Positions 19,481 to 29,414 of a stretch of 29,567 nt of DNA are shown here, piece by piece. The stretch is from Paramacrobiotus richtersi (taxonomy: Eukaryota > Tardigrada > Eutardigrada > Parachela > Macrobiotidae). The notes beneath the pieces were generated by a model that ran no database searches, was not told where the DNA came from, and saw nothing but the letters and a program-made list of their open reading frames with translations. The first letter of the stretch is position 1; the number at the start of each line of letters is the position of its first letter. The DNA lies in the NCBI GenBank assembly GCA_034698045.1, contig JAQGAU010000381.1, positions 1-29,567 of the forward strand, written 5' to 3'. The translations under genes were made by a program, and so were the position numbers.

Positions 19481-20587
19481 CTGGTTTACTTATTCTGAAC
19501 ACTGCCAAATCCCGTTATATGATCAACTGTTACAACTTCCGGTACTGTAGTATGTTTAGTTGTTGTTTGGCTGCTTTATTGAGCGGTCATAACAATAAAG
19601 CAATCTGCCGCCACATACAGACATATCACATTCCAGTAACGCCGCACGGAAACTTGCACGGAATTCCCGTACAGTGCTCCAATGGTACTGTATGTGATAG
19701 ATAGTGGTTTCAACTCGTCAAAGCATGCATCCATTAAGAAGCCTCGAATTATTATTGCTGACTGTATATATAGCCAAATCAGTCACTTAACGTTAAAACT
19801 CTAAAATGTTTTAGCAAGTTAAAGTGTGAACGGCAAACCGGCTCAATTACGACAAAGGCAAAGCCTAAACGTCAAACTGTAACGGCAAAGGAAAAGAGCA
19901 CGGCAAAGGCAAACTGCACGGCAAAGTGGTAAACGTCAAAGAAAACGGCAAAGGCAAAGCAAACGGCAAAGGCAAAGTTGGCTGAGCCGACTTCGGCTGA
20001 TGCCTCGCAAATAATCCACTGGATCCATGTTGCCGTACTCATTGGCGACATTGGTCAAACGCTCAGTTATGACCTGATACTTCTGTCGCCGATTGGGTGC
20101 CTTGATTCCAGATAACAGCCGGTCAATCTCGCCCTCTTGGTAATTTTGTTCGACTTGATGGCGAGCAAAAAACTTGTAGACAGTCGGGTGCGTGCTGTCT
20201 GAGCTTTTGGCATAAGCATGGTGCCATCCTTCACAACTGTTAGTGGTGCGCTGAATACCTTTCATCAACCGTTGGTGACAATTCCGGACGTTCAGAGGAA
20301 AGGCGGGAGATCTTCGATTTTTGCCGGTTTTGAGATCAGTAATTGGCTGCCCAATGTGCACGCGTTCGAAATATGACAGAAGTTGGCAGTCTTTTGGGAA
20401 CAGGCAAGTGGGATGGGAAATGAATGCTTCGTAGACCGATATTATGTCGTATGTTGGGACGAACGCCCTTGCCAGCAGTATGTTGCAATGCGTCCAGTAT
20501 TAAATTCTTCTTCCTCCTTGTACTTCTCGACTAGGCCATACTCCTGGATTTTTCGGTAAAGGCTCTGTCCAAAGTGGAAAATGCACC

Positions 20588-20762
20588 CTAAGAAAATTAA
20601 CGTATTTAACATAAGGAAATATAGCAGTGCCGGCACCGGATGATAACCGAAAATTTATTATTATTATAATCATTATTATTTATTATTATTTAGCAGTGAA
20701 CTTATAATAGTGACTGACGATGACCTCTGCTATTATGGTACAGACAATACTGGCATCATTAC
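20588..20762 (-). other. Intron in the MULE transposase, carrying an ATT microsatellite
   Basis: The exon ends ATTGTTCAAG at 20763 before GTAATG. The next exon starts GGTGCATTTTCC at 20587 after TTTTCTTAG. Joined, they restore the family motif VQ-G-CIFHFGQ in phase 1, with no residues lost. The 175-base intron holds an (ATT)n tract at 20654-20691, which probably expanded after the intron existed. Confidence 0.7.
20654..20691. repeat. ATT microsatellite
   Basis: Interrupted TTATTATTATTATAATCATT-type repeat of about 38 bases inside the transposase intron. Confidence 0.85.
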
Positions 20763-21599
20763 CTTGAACAATAGGCTGGCGAAAAACTTTCTTGAAGGCC
20801 GTGATTGCAGCTTGTTCAAAATTCAGCAGCATGTACGCTGGTTCGCGTGGCTCCTTCCCGGGCGGCGTACCTTCCACAATTTAGTTGTAGATCATTTTAA
20901 AACATTGCTGGTATGTCGTTGATGTTTTGTTGGGAAGTAAAAAATACGCCAGGCAGGGCAGGCAAATCGTTTTCCATTAACAATACTGTGCAAAGTGTAG
21001 AGTTGGTAGTAAAGCTTGGGCGCCACGTCGAATGTCCCGTCTGCGAGCCAAGTTTTCGGCATGCATGAGATGGCGCAGGTCATCATCCGTAGCGAAGGCG
21101 AGAATACGTGGTTGCTGTTGGTCATCCTCATAAGTATCTTTCAATAAAAATTTCTGCTCCTCAGCGTCATCAACAGTTATGAGTCTGATACAATTTCGGC
21201 CAAGGATGTCGGATTCGGCAATGGCACAGAGTCCAGTTTTCGGACACGTTGGATTGCACAATGACAGGCGGTGGTGGATGGCATTTTTGTAGATGCTTGT
21301 AATGACAAGTCCACTTTTACTGCTCCAATTATCTAACGTGGTGCTTCCATGGTTTCAGCTGCCTGCTTCTTCAGCGGCACCGTCTTCATATGAGCCAAAA
21401 CTGTAGATTTATCGGACAAGTGGCAGTGTTCAGAAGCAGCCGGCTCCTTTCCGTCCGCCAAAGTCAAGCGGCCTTTACAAGATCGGTTTGTGCAACGCCA
21501 GAGTTTTGTGTTGCCCTTCCGCTCCTGTGTATACATGTAGTAATCATAGATTTTCATAACGCCACCTTGGCTGGTGATGGACTCTACGAGATCGGGCAT

Positions 21600-22988
21600 G
21601 GTGGCAAAATTAGCTAAATAAACACTATAAAATTCACGAAATACTCAGGGCATGATTGCTGAGAATGGCGCGGATGACTAGCCACGGGGAGCAGCTCATT
21701 CATTTGCTCGAGGGTACGTGTCCAGTAGCTCTGCTGCGCACCCCGTGCCGCAATCAGCAATCCATTTCGGGCTAGCCATAGTACCCTGGCTGAATCTCGT
21801 CAATAAATTAGATGGTGTTGTGGTAATCCGGCTCGCTGCAGAGTCTCCACGTCTCACGTTGCCCTCCCGGATGGCCATGGTGTTGGGAAAAGGCAGCGGC
21901 TACGGCTCTTCTTTCGCGGTGTCTTGACGGTGTGCATCACAGATATCATCGTCAAGAGACTGGTATGCCGAGCCGTATCGTTATCATCCATGAGATCGAT
22001 GCTTCAGCATAAACTGCACCAACCAGACCGGCGGTAGCATATACGACTAACAAGCGTTAGCGTGAGCGATAATGAGACAAATTGTTTCAATCGTACTCCA
22101 TCATGATCACTGATCAGTACACAGGCACTGGTCTGCAGAAGCATAGGCAAAAACTGAAACGCAAGAAACACATAAATTCACGGGTGCCCTGCTCCGCTAA
22201 CGCAGAAAACCTTTGTTCACCGCTAGTAACAAGGTCAGATTCCTATTGATCTCTTTGGGAGAGAGAAGGCATAATTTTCCAGTTGTGTACCCATTGACTG
22301 TAATTGTCGAATGTACATCTTTGTCTTGATTTCTGACCATTCTCCAAATTAGATGGCGCTATCGTGTAACTGTACTTGATGTCCGACAGATCTGGGCTCC
22401 CGGCCTTCTGCAGAAGGGACAGTACGGAGTCAGCCCTTATCAAAAAACCGAAGTGCTGCATAATCAATACACAGCTGTATACAGTGCTTGTCGCGAAATT
22501 CCCGCATCCTCGAAACTGAAAAAGACCAAGGAATGGCCGTTCGGGCTAGCACGGTGCAGTAAATGATCCCGGGCGTACCAAACAACAAAGCTCCGGGCCG
22601 TTTCTGTTTACTCACCGAACTTCAAAAGCTAGTGGAGTACCACTTGCTACGGCGTTAGCGCAATTTTACACCGCCTGGCTTACAGTCGCCGAAGTGCCGT
22701 CGTTTCGCAAATGGCTCACGTGACACCTGTGCGGAACTGGAGACCGATCGCGATGCTTCACCCAGAATCCCTTTACCTCAAAGGCATAGTCCACGTAAAA
22801 GTGCTACCTGCAGTTGCACTCAAACTCTACCCCCGTCAATACGGTTTTTGTAAAGTAAGATCGGGCTAAATTCAACTTGCGCTCTTGGTTGAGGAGCTCG
22901 ACCGCAGTTTAAACGATCAGTCCCACGCGAAGCGAAGACGAGAAGCGGCGTGCGGCAGTCAAAGTACGTTTTACTGCTGTGTTGAAAC
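21600..22988. other. No confirmed gene; probable 5' flank of the MULE
   Basis: The plus frame 21718-21927 and its minus partner 21696-21878 overlap and neither has a motif. No inverted partner of a MULE end was seen. From 22000 to 22990 frames are short, and there is no splice-supported exon. Confidence 0.35.
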
Positions 22989-23216
22989 TATGTCAGTCGG
23001 TTTGTGAAAAGGTCCTTCCAGCGTAGCCTTTTGCAAGAGACAATACCGTTGTGGAATTCGATTTCGGATACAACTACTGACTTGTTATCGGTTATCATTT
23101 TTCCCGGCCTCTGCGTAAGCTGTGTAATGCCTGACCCACCTGGCCGCCTTTCCATAAATAAGAAATCTTTTTTCTGCAGGAAGGACGTAAAACCGTGCAA
23201 ATGAAATGAAATGAAA
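22989..23216 (+). pseudogene. LINE 3' end: polymerase tail plus ATGAA repeats
   Basis: The plus frame reads SRFVKRSFQRSLLQETIPLW and NSISDTTTD. This resembles the closing block of many CR1/L2/Jockey-type polymerases: R-x-x-x-x-RSF-x-x-x-x-(F/V)P-x-T-(I/V)-x-(L/E)WN-x-L. About 140 bases later the sequence ends in three and a fraction copies of ATGAA at 23201-23216. Short tandem repeats at the 3' end are typical of several LINE groups. Immediately after them the gypsy-derived sequence starts, so this is a 5'-truncated LINE tail with a well-marked end. It is a different LINE type from the fragments at 2.5 and 4.9 kb. Confidence 0.5.
23201..23216 (+). repeat. ATGAA tandem repeat at the LINE end
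   Basis: ATGAAATGAAATGAAA: a 5-base unit repeated three times at the junction between the LINE tail and the gypsy fragment. Confidence 0.8.
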
Positions 23217-23251
23217 GCAGTTGGTTGGTTGTGCTGAATATCCACCGGAGT

Positions 23252-25250
23252 CTATTCCGTTACACGCGGCTACATCTTGGAGTGGCTTCAGCGCCGAGCA
23301 TCTTCGAACATCTGATGGAAGAATTGCTTAATGGTATCTTTCCCATACGTCGCGGTTAACATGGATGGTGTTACCATTACAGGCCGGACGGGCCGGGAGC
23401 ACCCCAACAACCTGGATGAGGTGGCGACCAGAATGAACCGTCGAGGATTCACGCACAAGAAGGAGAAGTGCCGATTTCTCCAAGCTTCAGTTGAATTTCA
23501 TCGTTGAATGGAATGGTCGTCAAGTCTCAGAGATGAAAATTCGGGCAGTGATCGAGATGCCAGCGCAAGTGGATGTTTCTCAGCTTCGGTCGTTCCCGTC
23601 AATGGTGAAACACTATGGGAGGTTCGTCCATCAGCTGGCGAGGAAAGCTCACTGCCCCAAAGCATTCCAGAAGGCCGATGTCAGTTAGGAGTGGTCAAGT
23701 GTATGCAGTGGAGCGTTCGAAGCCCTGAAGCAGGAGCTAGCGCAAGCAACGATGTTGGTGCACTATGACTCAATCAAACCGCTGAGCCTTTCAGCCGATG
23801 CCTTGGAAGACGAAAATTGGTGCGGTCATCAGCCATCGCGGACCGAGCGGCAAGGACCAATGAACTGCCCAGGCGTCCGGGAACTTTACGCAGACGGAGC
23901 ATCGGTACGCACAGATCGAAAAAGATGTCATAGCTCTTGGGGATGGAGTTGAAACGTTCAACCAGGATCTTGCTGGTAGAAAATTCACACTCCTTACGGA
24001 TCACCAGCCCCTGGTTACGGTGTTCGGCACGAAATCTGGCATCCTGGTAGTATCCGCCAATCAATTCCAGAGGTGATGGGATACCCATTCTCCATCGAAT
24101 ACCGTTCCATTGATGACTTCTTCCAAGCACCAGACTAATAGATTGCAACTTCGCTCTAAAGACATCTTCGACGTGAACGACTGGAGAAGGAGCGAGGTCG
24201 TGCATTTTGTCGAAATGGAGATCCTGTCCCGAACTCCCGCTGATGCCCAGAAGTTCGCCATCCAGACCGGTAAGGACGCTGTGCTCGCTCGTTGTAGGCA
24301 CCTAGAGCTTATCGGATGTCCGAATACGGCCCAACCGGAACTCCAACCATTCCACCAACGTCGACTGCATTTGTTAGCAGTGAATAGTTGTGTCCTTAAC
24401 TGTTATTCCGACGTCTCTGCAGCCGGCGCTTCTGAAGCACCTGCATTCGACACACGCGGGAGCGGTCCGGATGAAGACAGAGGCGAGGGGCCATGTCTGG
24501 TGGCCTGGTCTTGACCGGGAGATCGAACAGCTGGTGGAGAAACGTGCATCTGTAGTCTCGCGGCCAAAGGATTGAATGGAACATGCATCAACAATGGCCA
24601 GTCCTGGAGCATCCGTGGTAGCGCGTCCATATGGATTTTGCAGACCCCTTCCGCAACTGGATGTTTCTGCTTATAGTGGACAGTTACTCCAAGTGGCCAG
24701 AAATTGACAAGATGCGGCGCATACTTTCCAGTGAGGTCAATATGGTCTTGGAGAACCTCTGCGCACGCTATGGCTTCCCTAAGCAGTTGGTCATCGGTAA
24801 CGGGCAAGAAACTTCTACGAACACGCCGAGGCGAAGCGCTGCCGCGAATCAGTTGGTGCTAGTCGTCGACTTCTGAATGGGTCCTAAAACACACTGCACA
24901 GCCGGGAAGTTAACCAGCAAGAAAGGCAACCGCCAATGGAAAGCTTCCGTGACTGGATTCGATTCGACACGAAGTTCAAATTCGTCCACGAAAATGGACT
25001 GAACCGAACGATGTGACGGCTGCGACTGAGCTAACGCTGTCAGCTGGATTCCTGCCTCAGAAAACACAGCCACGCCCACTGCTGGCGAACCTGCAGCAGT
25101 TCGGACAAAGCCGAAGGTAGAGATACCACCGCCAGGTGTGCAGCCACAGATTGCGACAGTGCCGACGCCGGCCGAGACGCAGCCGTTTCCTTCTGTACCA
25201 TTACGACAGCAGGCTTGGGCGAATAAAGACGTTCCACCAGCAAGATAAGG
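23252..25250 (+). pseudogene. Ty3/gypsy pol remnant (reverse transcriptase, RNase H, integrase)
   Basis: Ordered blocks on the plus strand in shifting frames are: reverse transcriptase (LGVASAPSIFEHLMEELLNG at 23277 on; VNMDGVTITG where YLDD-type residues belong, so the catalytic Asp pair is broken); connection (VDVSQLRSFPSMVKHYGRFV); RNase H (LVHYDSIKPLSLSADA, then KFTLLTDHQPLVTVFG in another frame near 23980); integrase zinc-finger end (GHVWWPGLDREIEQLVE near 24480); and core (HMDFADPFRNWMFLLIVDSY near 24625; ARYGFPKQLVIGNGQ, where the usual SDNG Asp is Gly). A Pro-rich C-terminal tail follows to about 25247. Protease, gag and the 5' half of the reverse transcriptase are missing. The left edge abuts a LINE tail. 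At least five frameshifts or stops show that it is long dead. Confidence 0.85.
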
Positions 25251-25277
25251 GCCCGCTTAAACGCTTAAATATGTGTT

Positions 25278-25300
25278 AAGAAGGAAAGGAGATGTGATAT
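25278..25300 (+). other. Polypurine tract and start of the gypsy 3' LTR
   Basis: AAGAAGGAAAGGAGA at 25278-25292 is directly followed by TGTGATAT at 25293. A purine-rich primer next to a TG start, about 35 bases after the Pro-rich end of pol, is the expected gypsy 3' arrangement. The far end of the LTR is not clear. Confidence 0.6.
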
Positions 25301-25787
25301 CTGTTGCTATGTTTGAAGGTCATTGCAATGCAAAGTTGAGAGTTGTCTGTGGAAGTTAGTTCGCCAAGATTGCTGCTGCAGTAAACCACACTCACGTGTA
25401 CTATTATTGAATTATGTTAAAGATACGACTGCTTTCATTTAGAGAAACGTCATTTCCTCTCATTGGCGTGTTCGACTTCTCTGGAGTCGAATGATCTTTA
25501 CGGTTTGCTTACGTTTTGCAGCAAGAAACTGAATTACCGATTGCAAACGTAGTGTTAACGATGTTTAGGGGGTAATACACTGCGCAAAGTGCAACATATC
25601 TGTAATGGTCCAGTCACATGAACTGGAGATTAAGTCACGGGCCAAAACATGATTATCTACGTTTCTATTAATTGTTTCAGTTAAATTCTACCCACAAAAG
25701 CGTCGGACCCTGCAGTCATGTCTCAGTCAAACATAAACTTCGAAAAGTATTGTACTTGAAGTTTTGTAAAGCAAACGTCTCCCATTT
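25301..25787. other. Probably decayed gypsy LTR and flank; no gene
   Basis: No open frame or motif is visible. A GTTCGACTTCTC / GGAGTCGAATGA inverted pair lies at 25469-25494. The LTR end could not be placed because no second LTR copy is in the window. Confidence 0.3.
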
Positions 25788-28549
25788 TCAAAACAATCTG
25801 TATTTCGAATCTTGCTCTTGTAAGGAATGACCGTTACTGAACAACAACTCCACTGCGTGAAGGATATTTACATGACGCCGCGCATTAACACAGGATCGTC
25901 TATTCATACGCAGGTGTGGCCTGGTGTGCAGCGTGTTCGCGAAGCAGTGTCCGCAACTTCTGGAATTTTACTTGACCATTGTCAGACCATCGTCAGATCA
26001 AGGTTAGAGAGCTGATAATGAAAATATTTCCGTTCTGCTGATCTCAAGGTGGCATGTACCGTACATGCACACACTACACTGTGAATGTTTGACTATATCA
26101 CTTACTTGTTGAACTCATCCCACATGAACGCACTGAAATTCTGTAGCTCAGAGTCTGTGAAACGAATTATTGTAATAGGAATGGACTGTCCGTATCTGCG
26201 TTGTATATCTTTCTGCATAAGTTTCCGGCTTTCCAGCGTCGTGTTTTTGATGTATACATAACTATTAATCAACAAAATATGTAAAAGATTGAAGAGTTTT
26301 ACAGCGCTGTTATCTTACTACGCAGCAGACGGGTTGTGGCCTGGACGTAGCTCACGCATCGTTACGTTCTCTTCCTCCATTCCCACGATTTTCTCCAGCA
26401 TTCTAATAGTGAAGTTGAGTTTCCAAACAGCTGGATCATCTGCGCTGAATGTGTATCCATTTCGCTCGAAATACGCTGGCTCTGCCTGGAATAAGAAACA
26501 CACATGGTTTTGCAGGCAACTAGTGGCGCGAAATGGAGATGAAAATGATTTAGGCTCTCGTTTTGTTTCTGCAAGAACGACGCAGATTCTCCGACCACGT
26601 GTCCTACCTTCTTCCCAGTGCACCGCGGCTCACAGTAGGTGCCCCAAATGATGAAGGTACTCATTTAACATACGCTAAGTTCTAGACAAAGTACACAATC
26701 TGTAATCTCTGCTGTTTTTAAAGTTTCGTAAGAAATTCGGTGATTTATCGACGGACTTTTACCGCAGAAAATATTATACTGGTGAGGAACGGTGAACTTT
26801 GTATTTGCATTCCCTGAACGGCCGGTTGAAAGCCCATTAAACCACACTTGCGTAATGATAACAAATGTGATTAAATTTCAGTAACTCGGTTTATCGAATA
26901 CTTGTGCGAAACTAAGTTCAGTTGACTACTTTCCAAACTGAAAGCTTTAGTGCTGCCGGTCTTAACGCCTCAAAGTTTTATGATTTCGGTTTTTCTAACA
27001 GTTCTAACTGTTTTCTAACAGCGAGACCGATCAACGTCCGGAGTGCATATTAGGACTTTTTGGTGCCAACTTACTCTCCTTATGGTAGCAAAATGCAACC
27101 TGTGCGTCGCTTTACAAGTAATATTGCGACATATAAAAAGTCATCAGAACTAGCATGTGGTTAATTATTGAGAATGTTTTAATTTGCACGATTTCAGTTT
27201 GATTTGCGGCTCATGCTTCTCGCTGTCGGCTACTTTGGTAAACGTATCTCTGTTCAGAGAAACAAAATTAGCTAAGTCTCGGATTATCGTGGCCAAGCGG
27301 GCTCTTGCCTAGAGATTGTTTCGGTTAAATTTCTCTAAAGTGTGCCATGGTCAGTAATCGACCGGAGCGGAGCGAAGGTCCTTTATACTCAGCTCCAACG
27401 CATTTTTGTGTGTCTGTTACGGAAGTGCACACAGTTCTTTCGTCTACGATATCTGTTTTCAAAGTAGTCCGATTTTCATAAAATTTTGACAGATATGTTA
27501 ATGGTTGCGAGTTCCGGAAGCGTTCTATTTTTTGCACCAAAAGTTTTCAAAAATAATAAAGTTATTAGGATTATGCCTGTACCGGCAATATTATACCGTG
27601 CGATGCAGGCGTTTCGAAGACGGATCAGACTAGAAATCTGCTTGCGCAACTGAAAACAATCAGAAGCGGATCTTTTACACGTGAAAACCAGTACTCTTTT
27701 GTCTGCAGATAGCATTACTGTATATCGCTCCGGTCTTCATCGCCAGCATCAGCGGAGAGCGATTACCTAGTATTTTTACTACCCGCTGTCGGTGATGTCT
27801 TCTAAACTGCAAATCACGAGAGAAAAGTGCCGAACCAGTTTTGAGCGTAATTAGTAATTTATTCTGTTTTATGGTCGTTCAGAGTCCCTAAGAACGGAAA
27901 ACTAGTTGTATGAGTTTGAGTACAGATCTCAGTTAGCATACGCTGTTGACATAGTTACCTGCTTGACTGAAGGCAGATATGTGTCTAAATCTTCACTTTC
28001 GCCTAGCACATACGAAAATAACTATACGAAAATTGTTAGTCCATCCAAAACATGATTGCATGACCTATGAAGTCCGTAAATGCACGCTTAAGAGATCCGC
28101 GAAGAAATGTACGCACATAGTTTGTGCTTAGAATGTCTGGGGCAAAAGGCTGTGTGCATAGTTAAAGCGAGCGAAAGGGTGCGTAGCCAATGGGTGCGAA
28201 ATGGTATGAACATAGCCCTCACCTACAATAGTTTAATGCGGTCAATGTGCTTATGTCTTTTTCTCAAGTAATCAAAGCAGACAGCTGACGATATTAGTGC
28301 GGAGTAACGATGCGCTGTGATCTGCTGCTCGCTAGGTTGCTTCAGAAACGAAAAAAGAGGAAAGTTTCAGCAGGTATTCTGAATAACGTTTTGTGGCCCT
28401 ACGGACTGGTACTAAACTGCCGGCACTGGGGATGTCTTGCTGGGAATGCAGCGTTTTGCGTTTAACGTACCAAGAAGCCCGAAGTGAGCAGCGGGCAGAA
28501 TACTTACGTTGATTTCCCCTTCGTACTCCGCGCTTTCCAGATTCGGATC
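25788..28549 (-). CDS. Spliced orphan gene, three 3' exons and a 42-base upstream exon
   Basis: Exon a, 28508-28549, lies between TGTTTCTTTAG and AAC|GTAAGTATT (14 codons, DPNLESAEYEGEIN). Exon b, 26319-26485, follows CTTATTCCAG and encodes AEPAYFERNGYTFSADDPAV and RMLEKIVGMEEENVTMRELR. It ends GCGTA|GTAAGATA, where an apparent TAG is split by the intron and becomes TAT. Intron 26262-26318 is 57 bases. Exon c, 26106-26261, encodes NTTLESRKLMQKDIQRRYGQ and FSAFMWDEFN and ends AACAA|GTAAGTG. Exon d, 25788-25959, follows AAAATTCCAG and runs 56 codons to TGA (starts SCGHCFANTLHTRP). All phases agree. Exon d is the least sure. Other exons may lie in the 2-kb intron, and the start is off to the right. 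The family is not recognised. Confidence 0.5.
26486..28507. other. Large intron of the orphan gene, containing a dispersed repeat
   Basis: Apart from the repeat copy at 27354-27766 nothing was recognised. The minus frame 26665-26847 (60 codons) has no splice support. TTCTAACAG is duplicated in tandem near 26993-27022. Confidence 0.35.
27354..27766 (+). repeat. Dispersed 410-bp repeat, copy B
   Basis: Full-length partner of 17852-18257 in the same orientation. It starts GTAATCGACCGGAGCGGAGC and ends AGCGGAGAGCGATTAC, so the 7-base ends GTAATCG/CGATTAC are inverted copies. Similarity is strongest in the first 80 and last 40 bases and patchy in the middle. No clear target duplication flanks it. 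Confidence 0.75.
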
Positions 28550-29414
28550 CTAAAGAAACAAAATTAGAGAATTATTAACGTTCCTATGTACGTTTCTTAC
28601 CGAATGCATATAGCTATCGCCCAGGGTATGTATACCGTTTGAAAACGTTTCTTCTCTTCTCGTCAGCTATCCCACAAGCGACCACCAATTTAACATCCTC
28701 GCGCTACTTTAATTTTTCCGACCTTTCGAGCAAACGAACGTTACCTTTTGTGATCGAACTATTATATTAAATAGAAGCACTGATAAATAGTTCGAAAAAT
28801 ACTATGCTGTTGTGGGAGCTAGAGTGACACAAAAAAGCTAAGGTAATGGAGCACCAAAACTGGCCAACCTGGGCGTTCGGAGCTGCTCAAAGTCATCGCT
28901 GCCCTGCTCTAATATGTGCAATAATATAATTTCAGGATAAATCACACATAATCTCCACATCGAACTTTGTTCTCAAACACTTCATAACTAGGAAAGTGCA
29001 TCCCCTGATTGCGGTCACAGAATGACAGAAGCGACGGAAGTACGTACATACGGCAACGGGAGTTAAAGCATTTAGCAAGTACATTATTGTGGACTCACTT
29101 AAGGCGCAAAAATACTCAGAGGGTACCGTTTTGGGTGGTTCGCTCAAATGCTGTTTTGCACGAAATCACAGTTGGGCATCGTTACCGCATGTGGTACACA
29201 TGATAGACAAGGAATTCTTCTACCATTTTGTAGTATATTGTCGTAATCGCGAGATTGCGGTACACAGGTGGCCGTACTGTTGTACTTAGCAACTCTACAT
29301 TGGACAGCTATTTGTTCCCAGCATTCAGTATTTTTTTTAATAATGTCCGATGAATTACAGTAAAGTATATTAAAACAATCAAACGACAGTCCACCAACCA
29401 CACAAATGACAGAA
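28550..29414. other. No gene recognised
   Basis: This should hold upstream exons or the upstream intron of the minus-strand orphan gene, but no frame has convincing splice sites. Frames at 28932-29147 (minus) and 29009-29289 (plus) are motif-free. Confidence 0.3.

Larger units (their letters stand above)
18334..19989. mobile_element. Long-TIR element inserted in the MULE transposase gene
   Basis: The left arm starts CGGCTCGGCCAACTTTGCC and the right arm ends GGCAAAGTTGGCTGAGCCG. The arms stay alignable for about 370 bases each (left 18334-19073 with a 362-base insertion inside, right 19638-19989). The outer 150 bases of each arm are packed with TTTGCC(TTTGCC)GTTT subterminal motifs. Flanks carry ACTTCG on both sides (18327-18332 and 19990-19995), a 6-bp target duplication, or 7 with one mismatch. 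Long arms with motif-rich ends suggest a MULE-like or foldback element, but the short duplication is atypical for MULEs (usually about 9). The 564-base centre holds a possible spliced minus-strand exon and no known transposase. Confidence 0.85.
19990..21599 (-). pseudogene. FLYWCH/MULE transposase, decayed and split
   Basis: This is a Mutator-like (MULE) transposase with an N-terminal FLYWCH zinc finger. From ATG 21599-21597, the finger includes VMKIYDYYMYTQERKGNTKL, then WRCTNRSCKGRLTL and EHCHLSD, giving the Cys2-His2 pattern. The catalytic part follows in pieces: PLPNPTSLAEIV, QPRILAFATDDDLRHL, WLADGTFDVAPKLYYQLY (first Asp), YMLLNFEQAAITAFKKVF (second catalytic Asp is Asn), then CIFHFGQSLYRKIQEYGL and, near the end, TTNSCEGWHHAY (catalytic Glu kept). 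It ends GNMDPVDYLRGIS. I see stops near 21334 and 20893, and shifts near 21255, 21185, 21060, 20950 and 20480. One intron is likely (20588-20762). The last 12 codons lie at 18294-18326 because of the inserted element. The gene is dead. The element's own TIRs were not found. Confidence 0.85.

Noticed and set aside
19936..19989. LCLCRLLCLCRFL as the natural end of the transposase
   Set aside because: These codons are the inserted element's arm. The true C-terminus lies beyond the far target duplication.
22430..22615. Minus-strand IQLCIDYAALRFF resembling the CIDYR block of gypsy reverse transcriptase
   Set aside because: No neighbouring reverse-transcriptase blocks follow in any frame, and the strand is opposite to the gypsy remnant. 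Likely chance.
26341..26360. Donor ATGC|GTGAGCT in exon b of the orphan gene
   Set aside because: It leaves phase 1, which joins to a frame of exon c that hits a stop. GTAAGATA at 26318 gives phase 2 and an open frame.
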